Origin: Thermosediminibacter oceani DSM 16646
GTDB lineage: Bacteria > Bacillota > Thermosediminibacteria > Thermosediminibacterales > Thermosediminibacteraceae
Assembly (NCBI RefSeq): GCF_000144645.1
Contig: NC_014377.1
Location: 1,240,001-1,304,000 of the forward strand
Length of the DNA: 64,000 bases
Direction: 5' to 3'
Positions 25,108 through 33,573 of this stretch are shown here, one piece after another. Each line of letters opens with the position of its first letter. Positions within the stretch are counted from its first letter, which is position 1. Made by a program: the position numbers and the translations under genes. Below the pieces are notes generated by a model. It did not search any database, had not been told where the DNA came from, and saw nothing but the letters and a program-made list of their open reading frames with translations.

Positions 25108-26079
25108 TCATAAATCAAAATGATTCAAAGGGCTATGCTGCATATAGTCCTTTTTTATGTCTTCATCTAGCAAATCCATATAAGCATCCATCGTAACTTT
25201 GACGTCCGAATGTCCCAGAAGTTTAGAAAGCATAGGGAAATTCCCGCCGTTGAGTATGTAATATCTAGCAAATTGGTTTCTAAGCATGTGTGGTGAAATG
25301 TCTATTCCTACAAGTTTCCCTGCGTCTCTTAATTGTTTTTCGTATGAGTGGACAGTGAGGGGTGTCCCCCTTTTGGTGGGAAAAATTAGATCTGATGAAA
25401 CATACCTTTCCTTATATTTGAGCCAATTCTTCATTTCCTGAAGCATCTTTGGACTTAAATATACTTTTCTTTCTTGCTTGTTTTTTGTGTTTCGCAAGGT
25501 AACTACTCTAAATTTGAGATCAATATCATTGTGAGTAAGAGACAGGGTTTCTTGTATCCTTGCTCCTGTATCAAGCAAAAACTTGAATATAACGTAATTC
25601 CGATAGCCAGTAAACGTTGACTTAACAAAGCAGTTGGCTATTCTCTTTAGATCCTGTTCGGATAAGGGTTTTTTAACTTTTCTTTGTGGTTTAATCTGCT
25701 CGATTTTCGCCACTGGATTTTTAGGTATTTCACCTTCTCCGTAGAGCCAATTAAAGAATACTTTGAGATTCCGCAAGTAGTTTGCTTTTGTAGTTGTAGA
25801 TAGAGGTTGTCCAAAATCTTGACGATTCTCGGGGTTATTTATTTCTTTTTTTGTCTCATCTATAATTACCGTATATTTCCCTCTTTTTCCAAGATAGTCC
25901 AAATACTGCCTAATATGTCCAGTATTTACTTTAGATACTTCTTCAATGCCATATTTCTCTTTTAGGAATTGAGCAAAAAGTCTTAAACTTTGCTCATAAC
26001 TTCCGATTGTTCGTTTTGAGAGATTCTTAGCATTACAATATAACAGAAAATTTTCGATTTGAAATTCGATGTCGGTCAA
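25108..26079 (-). CDS. Tyrosine recombinase / integrase of the island
   Basis: About 323 residues with an N-terminal SAM-like core-binding domain (residues 1-110) and a C-terminal catalytic domain. The catalytic set is complete: Arg in TGARIQE (about residue 174), Lys in RNTKNK (about 199), HMLR (His 264, Arg 267), His in LGHSD (about 290) and the nucleophile Tyr in DAYMD (about 300). The TTG at 26079 is the likely start, with GGGAGGTG upstream; the GTG at 26091 lies inside that site. It is the first gene after spo0A, 135 bases away and in the same direction. It should integrate and excise the island. Confidence 0.9.
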   Translation of the reverse strand: MTDIEFQIENFLLYCNAKNLSKRTIGSYEQSLRLFAQFLKEKYGIEEVSKVNTGHIRQYLDYLGKRGKYTVIIDETKKEINNPENRQDFGQPLSTTTKANYLRNLKVFFNWLYGEGEIPKNPVAKIEQIKPQRKVKKPLSEQDLKRIANCFVKSTFTGYRNYVIFKFLLDTGARIQETLSLTHNDIDLKFRVVTLRNTKNKQERKVYLSPKMLQEMKNWLKYKERYVSSDLIFPTKRGTPLTVHSYEKQLRDAGKLVGIDISPHMLRNQFARYYILNGGNFPMLSKLLGHSDVKVTMDAYMDLLDEDIKKDYMQHSPLNHFDL

Positions 26080-26082
26080 TAA

Positions 26083-26135
26083 AACAAACACCTCCCGTTA
26101 GTTTAGTTCTAGCCAACTAACAAGAGGTGTTTGTT
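26083..26135 (-). promoter_or_regulatory. Long inverted repeat sequestering the integrase ribosome binding site
   Basis: AACAAACACCTC (26083-26094 on the plus strand) pairs perfectly with GAGGTGTTTGTT (26124-26135), and an inner GTTAGTT/AACTAAC pair extends the structure. In the mRNA the 3' arm contains the GGAGGTG ribosome binding site of the integrase, so a folded leader would block translation. The repeat might also be a recombinase-binding or attachment-site element. Confidence 0.65.
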
Positions 26136-26213
26136 GGGTTTACTTTGGGAAGTTTGTTGGTTTTTCTAGTGCCATTTTCAAAAATTCGTTGGTTTTTCAA
26201 TGCCTTCAAACCC
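26136..26213. repeat. Short direct repeats between integrase and spo0A, possible attachment-site region
   Basis: TTGTTGGTTTTTCTAGTGCC (about 26153-26172) is repeated imperfectly as TTCGTTGGTTTTTCAATGCC (about 26187-26206). A third GTTTGTTGGG-type word occurs at about 26129-26138. Their spacing is irregular. They could be arm-type integrase sites or the right attachment site. No matching copy was found at the left end, so the attachment core remains undefined. Confidence 0.4.
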
Positions 26214-26999
26214 TTACGATATTGCCTTTTGCTCCATTCTAAGCTTGTCTGAAATCATCGCGATAAATTCGGAGTTTGTGGGTTTTCCTTTGTCCTTTGG
26301 AATGGTATAGCCGAAAAGATTGTTTATCGTCTCTATACATCCCCTGTTCCACGCCACTTCTATGGCATGCCGGATTGCCCGTTCGACTCTGCTCGGTGTT
26401 GTATTATATTTGTTAGCTATAGTAGGATAAAGTACTTTCGTAACGGCGCCAAGGAGTTCTACATTGTTTACGACCATAGCGATTGCTTCCCTCAGATAAA
26501 AATAACCTTTAATATGGGCGGGAATCCCTATTTCATGTATGATATTGGTTATTTCCATTTCGAGATTGGAATCTTTTCGTTTATCGGGGGTATTGTTTGC
26601 AGTCCTAGTTTTCTTCTGCCCTGTATTAGAGGTTACAAGTTCACGAATACGCTCGACAAGGATTTTTAAATCAAAGGGCTTTACTACATAATAATCAGCA
26701 CCCAAATTGATAGCTTTTTGAGTGATCTTATCCTGACCTACAGCGGACAGCACTATAATTTTGGGCCTTTTATCGGAATTTGCTAATTTTTCGATCACAC
26801 CTAGGCCGTCAAGATTTGGCATGATTATATCCAGAACCACAAGGTCCGGATTCAGCTCCTGTACTTTTTCCAGCGCCTCAAGCCCGTTGTAGGCCTTACC
26901 TACGACTTCCATGTCATCTTCGCCCGAAAAATATTCTTCCAGAAGATCGCAAAATTCTTTATTGTCATCGACGAGCAGAATCCTTTTTTTATCATTCAT
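26214..26999 (-). CDS. spo0A: Sporulation master regulator Spo0A
   Basis: 261 residues. The receiver domain (residues 1-125) has acidic-pocket residues in [10 protein letters not shown], the phosphoacceptor Asp in [15 protein letters not shown] (about residue 57), Thr/Ser in IIVLSAVGQ and Lys in YYVVKPFDL. The C-terminal effector domain (residues about 150-261) holds the Spo0A recognition region, [20 protein letters not shown] and [20 protein letters not shown]. Phospho-Spo0A binds 0A boxes to start sporulation. A TGTCGAA box lies in its own leader. The C-terminus is full length even though a mobile island begins about 80 bases behind the stop. A GGGGGT ribosome binding site precedes the ATG. 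Confidence 0.97.
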   Translation of the reverse strand: MNDKKRILLVDDNKEFCDLLEEYFSGEDDMEVVGKAYNGLEALEKVQELNPDLVVLDIIMPNLDGLGVIEKLANSDKRPKIIVLSAVGQDKITQKAINLGADYYVVKPFDLKILVERIRELVTSNTGQKKTRTANNTPDKRKDSNLEMEITNIIHEIGIPAHIKGYFYLREAIAMVVNNVELLGAVTKVLYPTIANKYNTTPSRVERAIRHAIEVAWNRGCIETINNLFGYTIPKDKGKPTNSEFIAMISDKLRMEQKAIS

Positions 27000-27038
27000 C
27001 TAACGAGACCCCCTTTTTTATCTTTCTTTTTTGATATA

Positions 27039-27045
27039 TTCGACA
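27039..27045 (-). promoter_or_regulatory. 0A box upstream of spo0A
   Basis: TGTCGAA on the minus strand, 40 bases ahead of the spo0A start, matches the Spo0A-binding consensus TGNCGAA exactly and suggests autoregulation. The surrounding 83-base gap shows no clear -35/-10 pair. Confidence 0.55.
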
Positions 27046-27082
27046 AGTTATGGTATATTCCTCCTTAAATACCAGATTTTGT

Positions 27083-28399
27083 TTAAAAATTAGATACCTG
27101 TCGTTCAATTTTCAATTTCGATATTTCCTCAATCATCCATTCGGCAAAAACTCCATAACCCCTTGTAGGATCATTGACGAATACGTGTGTAACAGCTCCT
27201 ACCAGATAACCATCTTGGATTATGGGACTCCCGCTCATTCCCTGTACGATGCCGCCGGTTTTTTCTATCAGCCTCGGATCTATAATTTTTATAATCATTC
27301 CCTTTGTACTGGGGAAATTCTGCCTCACAATTTTTTGTATTTCTATATCAAATTTTTCTATTCGCTCCCCATCGATAACAGTTAAAATCTGCGCCTTTCC
27401 CTCATGGGCGAAGCTGGCAAGAGCGACGGGGATTTCCGAATAATATGGATTTTTTACAGGTTCGTACATTCTTCCAAAAATACCGAATTGGGTGTTAGTC
27501 AATATATTACCCATCACTCTATCTTCTTCAACAAAAACCCCCCGTTTTTCCCCAGGTACGTTTTTTCTCGCCGGTGCAATAGAGGTTATGCTCGCTCTAA
27601 TGATTTCTCCCTGCCCGACCTCTACAATCCTACCCGTATCGGAATCGGATATTATATGACCCAGGGCGCCGTAATAGCCGGATTCGGGGTCATAAAAGGT
27701 TAGGGTGCCAACTCCCGCAGCTATATCCCTGACCCAAAGTCCAATCTGATATATACCGTCCCTGCTTTTTACCGCACCTAATTGGGTCTCGAAAGTTTTT
27801 CCGTTTCTTTTAACCGTTAAAGTTACAATTTTATCCTCATCCCTGTTTACTATTCTTGATAATTCCTCAGCAGTATAAATCTTATATCCGTTTACCATGG
27901 AGATGGTATCTCCCACCTGGATACCAGCTTCTCTGGCCGGGTAGCTGGTTTTTCCCTTTTCATCTATAACCGAAGCAATGCCAACCACAATAACCCCGTC
28001 AGGTCTCAGTTTTACACCTATCGAATGCCCTCCAGGTATGACTTTCACCTCCGGCAATACTTCAAGTTTCATCTTTTTAACGGGGATTATTCCAAATAAC
28101 CTGAACTCCAAATCATAGGTTCCCAGGCGTGAAGATTTGATAGAAAGGGGGTTTTTTAAATTTACATTCATCCTGTCCTTAAGCGCAGCACCGTTAATTA
28201 TTAAATAATCCGAGCTTTTGGCAAAGAGCTGAAGGGTAAAGGGAATTCTAAAATTCAACGTATGTTCTTTTCCTTCGATTACCCTTATTCTGTCGGGGAA
28301 CCTGTTTAACCCTGAAAATTGAGGGGAAAATGCTACTAGAGTTATCATTATTGCGATAAAAACGCCGATTAATTTCCTATTTTTGCTGTAAACCAACAC
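27083..28399 (-). CDS. spoIVB: SpoIVB serine peptidase
   Basis: 438 residues, GTG start behind GGGGAG. One N-terminal membrane helix (LIGVFIAIMITLVAFSP) anchors it. A PDZ domain (about residues 120-200, AREAGIQVGDTISMVNGYKI) and a C-terminal S55 peptidase domain follow, with the catalytic His in YGALGHIISDSDTG and Ser in VQGMSGSPIIQDG (about residue 390). SpoIVB is made in the forespore and triggers SpoIVFB to process pro-sigma-K. Its adjacency to spo0A and recN is conserved in spore formers. sigK is present later in this window. Confidence 0.95.
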   Translation of the reverse strand: MLVYSKNRKLIGVFIAIMITLVAFSPQFSGLNRFPDRIRVIEGKEHTLNFRIPFTLQLFAKSSDYLIINGAALKDRMNVNLKNPLSIKSSRLGTYDLEFRLFGIIPVKKMKLEVLPEVKVIPGGHSIGVKLRPDGVIVVGIASVIDEKGKTSYPAREAGIQVGDTISMVNGYKIYTAEELSRIVNRDEDKIVTLTVKRNGKTFETQLGAVKSRDGIYQIGLWVRDIAAGVGTLTFYDPESGYYGALGHIISDSDTGRIVEVGQGEIIRASITSIAPARKNVPGEKRGVFVEEDRVMGNILTNTQFGIFGRMYEPVKNPYYSEIPVALASFAHEGKAQILTVIDGERIEKFDIEIQKIVRQNFPSTKGMIIKIIDPRLIEKTGGIVQGMSGSPIIQDGYLVGAVTHVFVNDPTRGYGVFAEWMIEEISKLKIERQVSNF

Positions 28400-28421
28400 T
28401 TTTCACTCCCCATTTTCAAAA

Positions 28422-28461
28422 TGAAAAAAAACCGGGCCTGAAACTTAAGATAACCCGGTTT
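28422..28461 (-). terminator. Terminator between recN and spoIVB
   Basis: An eight-pair stem AAACCGGG/CCCGGTTT with an AT-rich loop is followed on the minus strand by a run of T. It separates the recN transcript from spoIVB. Confidence 0.8.
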
Positions 28462-28503
28462 GATTCTTTTAATACTGGAAAAATAAAAAAAGCCGCAATG
28501 GGC

Positions 28504-30234
28504 TTATAAATTCTTTTTTATGTCTTCGGCCATTTTCAGCATTTCTCTGGCATGGACCAAAGTAGTGCTGGTGATCTCAGCTCCACCCAGCATTCTTGCT
28601 ATTTCTTTAACTCTTTCTTCTCCTCTTATCTCTGATACGATGGTACTGGTTTTGTTTTTATTTACTACTTTTCTTATACAAAAATGTGCGTCTCCTAAGC
28701 TCGCTATCTGTGGGGAGTGAGTAACACAAAGCACTTGATGGTTCCTAGCTACTTTAGCCATCTTTTCTCCAACTATTTGGGATATCCTTCCTCCGATCCC
28801 AGCGTCTATCTCGTCGAAGATTAGACACGGAATATTATCGATTCTTGCTAGAATGTTTTTTAAAGCTAACATAATACGGGAAGCTTCCCCGCCGGATACT
28901 ATTTTTGCCAACGGTTTTAGCGGCTCGCCGGGATTGGTGGAAATTAGAAATTCAACGCTGTCCAAACCGTTTTCATTCATTTTGTAAGTCTTTCCATTTA
29001 TTTCTACTCCTGTATCGGTTTCCACCCACTTAATGTCCACCGATAATTTTGTTCCTTTCATTCCGAGGTCATTCAGCTCTTTAAAAATATCTTTTTCAAA
29101 AGCGGCCGCTACCTTCTTACGCAGTTCGTGCAATTTTAAGGAAGAATTGATATAATTCTCTTTTAATTCTTTTAAAGAAGATTCCAATTTTGATATCTCA
29201 TCGTCGATATTCAAAGCCTCCTCCAGTTTCGAGGCAGCCTGTTCTTTATAGTTTAAAAGCTCTTCGATACTCATGTTGTACTTGCTCTTTAAACGGTCCA
29301 GCAGTGCGAGCCTTGCCTGGATTTCGTCCAGACGCCCGGGATCGAAATCAATAGATTTGACGCATTCTCTTATGGTGGAAACAACATCTTCTACCTCGTA
29401 CAGAATATTCTTCAGTGAAGCTAGAGGTTGTTCGACAGGTTTAAAATAATCCTTTATATCTTCCAGGGCGCTTATTATTCTGCATAAATTGTCTATTACC
29501 GGGGCGGTAGTCTCATCGCCTTCGTAAAGCAATAATAAACTAAAATTTAGATTTTTCAATATTTTTTCGGAATGCGCTAGTATTTCGCGCTCTTCCTCCA
29601 GCATCACATCTTCCTGGGGCTTTAGCTGTGCTCTTTCAAGCTCTTCGATTTCGAATTGTAGCTGTTCCCTGTACCTGAAAAATTCCTCACGGCTCCTTTT
29701 AAGAGTCTCAAGCCTGTAAACGGTATCCAGGATCCTTCTGTAATACTGCCCTACTTGTTTTTTTACATTTGCGATCTCGTCACCGCCGAGCAGGTCCAGC
29801 ATTTCCAGGTGACGTTCGGGATTCAAGAGTGACTGGTGCTGGTGCTGGCCGTGTATATCGATGAGGTATTTACCTAAATTTTTCAGTGCCGATACGGGAA
29901 CGCTCTTGCCGTTTATCCTGCAGTAGTTTTTTCCCTGATCGGTAATCTGACGGGAAATTATTAGAGTATTATCTTCCTCCTCGATCCCCAATTCCCTTAA
30001 AAAAGCGCTTACCTGTTCGTTATCGTATTCGAATACTGCCTCTATAACCGAACTTTCTTTGCCTGATCTGATGTACTCACTAGAAGCCCGCTCCCCCAGG
30101 ATCATGCCTATTGCGTCAATTATAATCGATTTGCCGGCTCCGGTTTCGCCGGTCAGTATGTTCAACCCCCGCTTGAAATCAATTTCTATATCATCAATAA
30201 GAGCAAAATCCTTAATTATTAGTTTAAGGAGCAT
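28504..30234 (-). CDS. recN: DNA repair ATPase RecN
   Basis: About 576 residues from ATG 30234 (AAGGAGG six bases upstream; an in-frame start at 30255 is less likely). It is an SMC-like ATPase: Walker A ILTGETGAGKSIIIDAIG (about residue 27), two long coiled-coil arms (about residues 155-390), the ABC-type signature LAKIVSGGEASRIMLALKN (about residue 455) and Walker B PCLIFDEIDAGIGG (about residue 485). RecN acts early at double-strand breaks. It overlaps the argR region closely and belongs to the conserved argR-recN-spoIVB-spo0A block. Confidence 0.96.
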   Translation of the reverse strand: MLLKLIIKDFALIDDIEIDFKRGLNILTGETGAGKSIIIDAIGMILGERASSEYIRSGKESSVIEAVFEYDNEQVSAFLRELGIEEEDNTLIISRQITDQGKNYCRINGKSVPVSALKNLGKYLIDIHGQHQHQSLLNPERHLEMLDLLGGDEIANVKKQVGQYYRRILDTVYRLETLKRSREEFFRYREQLQFEIEELERAQLKPQEDVMLEEEREILAHSEKILKNLNFSLLLLYEGDETTAPVIDNLCRIISALEDIKDYFKPVEQPLASLKNILYEVEDVVSTIRECVKSIDFDPGRLDEIQARLALLDRLKSKYNMSIEELLNYKEQAASKLEEALNIDDEISKLESSLKELKENYINSSLKLHELRKKVAAAFEKDIFKELNDLGMKGTKLSVDIKWVETDTGVEINGKTYKMNENGLDSVEFLISTNPGEPLKPLAKIVSGGEASRIMLALKNILARIDNIPCLIFDEIDAGIGGRISQIVGEKMAKVARNHQVLCVTHSPQIASLGDAHFCIRKVVNKNKTSTIVSEIRGEERVKEIARMLGGAEITSTTLVHAREMLKMAEDIKKNL

Positions 30235-30251
30235 ATTATGCCTCCTTATGG

Positions 30252-30704
30252 TCATTTAATAAGGCTTTCTAATTTTTCCACGAGTTCTTTTACCGCGGAC
30301 TTGGAACGGGTTACAACCAATATGGTATCATCTCCTGCGACGGTACCCACCACTATATCTCTCCAGTTCAGGCCGTCTATCGCGGCGGCTGCTGCAGCTT
30401 GTGCTGTCCCCGAAAGTGTCTTTATCACGACCAGGTTTTCAGCCGAATCTATACTGACTATGGAATCCCTGAACATCCTCACTAATTTATCGGAGATAAT
30501 AGTGGATTTATCAGGTTCCGAATAACAGTAATGCTTATTATCTCTGAGAACTTTAACCAGCCTCAGTTCTTTGATGTCGCGGGAAACTGTAGCCTGGGTC
30601 ACATTAAATCCGCACTTTCTAAGCTCTTCTGCCAGTTCTTCTTGTGTCTCTATTGGTTTTTCTCTGATGATCTCCCTTATCTTCATGTGTCTTTTCGCCT
30701 TCAA
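30252..30704 (-). CDS. argR: Arginine repressor ArgR/AhrC
   Basis: About 150 residues with a TTG start at 30704 and GGGGGTG upstream. The N-terminal winged helix ([33 protein letters not shown]) binds ARG boxes. The C-terminal oligomerisation and arginine-binding domain shows [15 protein letters not shown] and the [14 protein letters not shown] core (here [16 protein letters not shown]), with the Asp pair contacting arginine. It forms hexamers that repress biosynthesis and activate catabolism of arginine. The location beside recN is typical for Firmicutes. Confidence 0.95.
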   Translation of the reverse strand: MKAKRHMKIREIIREKPIETQEELAEELRKCGFNVTQATVSRDIKELRLVKVLRDNKHYCYSEPDKSTIISDKLVRMFRDSIVSIDSAENLVVIKTLSGTAQAAAAAAIDGLNWRDIVVGTVAGDDTILVVTRSKSAVKELVEKLESLIK

Positions 30705-30724
30705 ACAATTCACCCCCTAAAACA

Positions 30725-31585
30725 TTATTGGCAATTTGACTCCCTTAATTTTTTCCGTAAAATATCGTAAAAACTCCTGCTTTTGATGCGAACCAATTTT
30801 GTATAAAAATCCGATTTTTTTACAATGACTTTGTCGTTCGGCAGGAGTTCGTATCCCTGTTGTCCGTCCACTGTAAGCATTATTTCCTGGTGCTCCGCCA
30901 GAATCTGAACATTAATGACGTCGTCTTTTGACATTATGATGGAACGATTCTGGAGGGTATGAGGACAAATGGGGGTCAGCAGCAAAAGTTCCATATTAGG
31001 ATTTACTATTGGTCCACCTGCTGAAAGGGAGTATGCCGTAGACCCCGTAGGGGTGGAAATTATGAGGCCGTCGGCGTTATAAGTATCGATATAAGCGTCA
31101 TTAACCCTGGCTTTCAATCTTATTAATCTTGCAAAGGGACCTTTCGTTATAACTACATCGTTTAATGCTAAAAATTTTTCCATAATTTTATTTTCCCTCA
31201 GTACTTGAGCTTCTATCATCATTCGCCGTTCTATATTGTATTTGTTGGCCTTTAACTGTTCAAAATCCCTGAACAAATCCGGCACTTCTATCTCGGTAAG
31301 AAATCCAAGGTGCCCAAGGTTTATCCCAAGCACAGGTATATCATGGGGTGCCATCTTTCTCGCTATGGCAAGCAGTGTACCGTCGCCACCCAGTGTTATG
31401 GCCAGGTCGATACTTTTCGCCAGTTCCTCCAAGCTTTTAGCCTCTACAGGAAAACCTAACTTATCGGCAACGTTCTTGTCGGTATATACTACGTAGTCAT
31501 TTTCTTTCAACCATCTGATCAGATTCTCGGCCAGGTTCACCGCTTTTTTTTTCGAAGGGTTTACAAAAAGTCCTATTTTTTTCAA
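30725..31585 (-). CDS. nadK: NAD kinase
   Basis: About 286 residues. A TTG start at 31585 (LKKIGLFVNPSKKKA) has GAGGTG six bases upstream; a GTG at 31594 overlaps that site. Family motifs are LGGDGTLLAIAR (GGDG, about residue 65), INLGHLGFLTE (about residue 92) and TPTGSTAYSLSAGGPI (about residue 177). The enzyme phosphorylates NAD to NADP in the cytoplasm. It overlaps the stop of the upstream gene, so the two are translated together. The order tlyA, small nuclease-like gene, nadK, argR, recN is close to the usual clostridial arrangement. Confidence 0.95.
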   Translation of the reverse strand: MKKIGLFVNPSKKKAVNLAENLIRWLKENDYVVYTDKNVADKLGFPVEAKSLEELAKSIDLAITLGGDGTLLAIARKMAPHDIPVLGINLGHLGFLTEIEVPDLFRDFEQLKANKYNIERRMMIEAQVLRENKIMEKFLALNDVVITKGPFARLIRLKARVNDAYIDTYNADGLIISTPTGSTAYSLSAGGPIVNPNMELLLLTPICPHTLQNRSIIMSKDDVINVQILAEHQEIMLTVDGQQGYELLPNDKVIVKKSDFYTKLVRIKSRSFYDILRKKLRESNCQ

Positions 31586-31586
31586 C

Positions 31587-32102
31587 TCATTCACCTCTGG
31601 TTAAAAAACCCATTATAAAGCCGATAAAAAAAATGACAACGGCGTAAAAAAGATAGCGCACTTGAAAGTAATCTCTTTTAAGAATCGAATACTCAACGGT
31701 TTTAATTTTTCTCTGTTCCATATCCACTAGTATTAGTCCAGCAGGTTTATAAACTAGATAATATTCCAATAGCTGTCTTCGGGTGGCAGATGTGTTTAAA
31801 GAGGGGGATGTCTTGCCTGATTTTATCTCCGCCACGTATATTTTCCCATCCTTTTTTACTATCACGTCAGCCCTTACGGTAACTTTATGGGGTTTTCCGT
31901 TTACGAACACCTCGTAGGAAGCTTCTTTCTGTACATCTACTATATCAAAACCGTGTTTTTTTAGCAAACTCACAGCTCCGCGTTCGCTTATACGGGCTTT
32001 TTCCATTCGCTTCCTAAGCTTAAGGTCAAGAAAATACTTCCATCCAAGTATCCCCAGAATAGCACCTAAAATAATCAATAAGAAAACAGCATATAAATCC
32101 AT
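31587..32102 (-). CDS. Membrane-anchored PD-(D/E)XK nuclease-like protein
   Basis: 171 residues. An N-terminal membrane helix (LYAVFLLIILGAILGILGW) and a C-terminal one (LFYAVVIFFIGFIMGFLT) flank a soluble domain. In this domain VRADVIVKKDGKIYVAEIKSG (residues about 77-97, quoted here as VRADVIVKKDG and IYVAEIKSG) has the D...ExK pattern of PD-(D/E)XK nucleases, preceded by a helix (SERGAVSLLKKHGFDIVDVQ) with the Glu expected on the first core helix. Homologues sit at this place in related anaerobes with no known role. It overlaps nadK. Nuclease activity is inferred from motif only. Confidence 0.6.
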   Translation of the reverse strand: MDLYAVFLLIILGAILGILGWKYFLDLKLRKRMEKARISERGAVSLLKKHGFDIVDVQKEASYEVFVNGKPHKVTVRADVIVKKDGKIYVAEIKSGKTSPSLNTSATRRQLLEYYLVYKPAGLILVDMEQRKIKTVEYSILKRDYFQVRYLFYAVVIFFIGFIMGFLTRGE

Positions 32103-32124
32103 ACTAAACCTTCTCTTGCATTAA

Positions 32125-32919
32125 TTAATTAAGAAGCGTGTGAGCCTCCTCAACAATTTTTTTAATGTCTATCTTTGAATCGATATCGCGATATTTTTTA
32201 AACCATGCTAAAAATTCTATATTGCCCTTAGGCCCTTTTATCGGCGAAAAGGTGACACCCCTGCAAAAAAAACCGGCAACCTCGGCCGAAGCAATTACTT
32301 CACTTATGGCTTTCTCGTGCAACTTTCTGTCGCGCACGACTCCGTTTTTTACCTCACTCTTACCAACCTCAAACTGTGGTTTAATAAGAGTGATAAGATC
32401 TCCATCCTCTTTTAAAATTGAATAGAGAGGTTCGAATACCTTGGATAACGAGATAAATGAAAGATCTGCGGTTATTATATCCACCAGTTCCCCTATATCT
32501 TCAAATCTAATATATCTTATATTTTTCCGCTCGATGTTTACGACCCTCGGATCGTTTCTTAGGGAATAATCAAGCTGTCCGTACCCCACGTCGACCGCAT
32601 AAACTTTGGTAGCACCTTCTTTTAGCAGGCAATCGGTAAACCCCCCCGTCGAAGCACCAGCATCCAGTGCAACCTTCCCTCTAACGTCTATTGAAAAGGC
32701 AGTGAGGGCTTTTTTAAGTTTCAACCCACCCCTGCTGACATATGGCAAGGATCTTTCTTTCACTATAATATCTGAATTTATATCCACCATGGTCCCGGGT
32801 TTATCTATTTTTTTATTGTTGACGAAGACGTTACCCATCATTATCTCGGATTTCGCTCGCTCCCTGCTGGAAAAAAGTCCCCGCTGAACCAGCAACACGT
32901 CAAGCCTTTCTTTCTGCAA
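32125..32919 (-). CDS. tlyA: TlyA family rRNA 2'-O-methyltransferase / hemolysin A homologue
   Basis: 264 residues. An N-terminal S4 RNA-binding domain (RLDVLLVQRGLFSSRERAKS, residues 4-23) is followed by a FtsJ-like methyltransferase domain with the SAM motif ALDAGASTGGFTDCLL (about residue 84) and motif IV ITADLSFISL (about residue 150). TlyA proteins methylate ribosomal RNA in studied actinobacteria; the hemolysin name is historical. In many Firmicutes it follows dxs, but here oapA and the OLE RNA occupy the place between it and ispA. A start with a weak ribosome binding site (GAAGAAAATTTG region) is used. Confidence 0.92.
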   Translation of the reverse strand: MQKERLDVLLVQRGLFSSRERAKSEIMMGNVFVNNKKIDKPGTMVDINSDIIVKERSLPYVSRGGLKLKKALTAFSIDVRGKVALDAGASTGGFTDCLLKEGATKVYAVDVGYGQLDYSLRNDPRVVNIERKNIRYIRFEDIGELVDIITADLSFISLSKVFEPLYSILKEDGDLITLIKPQFEVGKSEVKNGVVRDRKLHEKAISEVIASAEVAGFFCRGVTFSPIKGPKGNIEFLAWFKKYRDIDSKIDIKKIVEEAHTLLN

Positions 32920-32937
32920 ATTTTCTTCACCCCAAAT

Positions 32938-33546
32938 CTATTTTCTACCGGTCTTACCCGGAAACAATTCGATCCCGAAACGCTCTTTCAACAAAAAAAG
33001 AATATAGGCAACCCTGCCGACAATCTCTTTGGAATTCTTGATAGCTATGTTTTTACCGAAAGCCTTTCCCCCTACTGTCATAGCAGAGATGAGTCCGGCT
33101 ATCAGAGTGCTGATAAGTATTTCTACTAATTCGCTACCGTCGGAGATTATCTTTAAAACAATGGAGGCTCCAGCGGTGCCGCTGACTATCCCAGAAATAT
33201 CACCTACCACATCGTTGCAGAAATTCGAAACCACATCGGCATTTCTTATCAGTTTTACCGCTTCCTTCGCCCCTGGAACTTTGTCAGCGGCCATGGCATG
33301 GAATGGGGTTTCGCTGGCAGAAGTTACAGCTACCCCTATGATGTCAAATATAATTCCGATCAGTACTATTCCCGAAAGTATAAAAAAAGAAACGATTAAA
33401 TTTACCCTTTCCATTAGCGTTTCTGATATTAAACTAAAAAAAACGGACAGCCCAAAAGTCATTAAGACAACTCTGTATATCCATCCAGCTTTTGGTCCTC
33501 CGTTGTTCCTTTTATTTTTATATCGTTTATTTTTGTTTTTACTCAA
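32938..33546 (-). CDS. oapA: OLE-associated protein OapA
   Basis: 202 residues. A strongly basic N-terminus (SKNKNKRYKNKRNNGG) is followed by hydrophobic segments: VVLMTFGLSVFFSLI, LIVSFFILSGIVLIGIIFDI, SDGSELVEILISTLIAGLIS with the region after it. Gly/Ala-rich stretches such as VVGDISGIVSGTAGASI lie between. The size, the three or more membrane passes and above all the position immediately downstream of the OLE RNA identify it as OapA. OapA binds OLE RNA and brings it to the membrane in Bacillus halodurans (Halalkalibacterium), where the complex affects ethanol, cold and Mg2+ stress. It starts 27 bases after the end of the RNA, with GAGGTG upstream. Confidence 0.92.
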   Translation of the reverse strand: MSKNKNKRYKNKRNNGGPKAGWIYRVVLMTFGLSVFFSLISETLMERVNLIVSFFILSGIVLIGIIFDIIGVAVTSASETPFHAMAADKVPGAKEAVKLIRNADVVSNFCNDVVGDISGIVSGTAGASIVLKIISDGSELVEILISTLIAGLISAMTVGGKAFGKNIAIKNSKEIVGRVAYILFLLKERFGIELFPGKTGRK

Positions 33547-33573
33547 AAATGTTCACCTCAGAATAACGAACGA

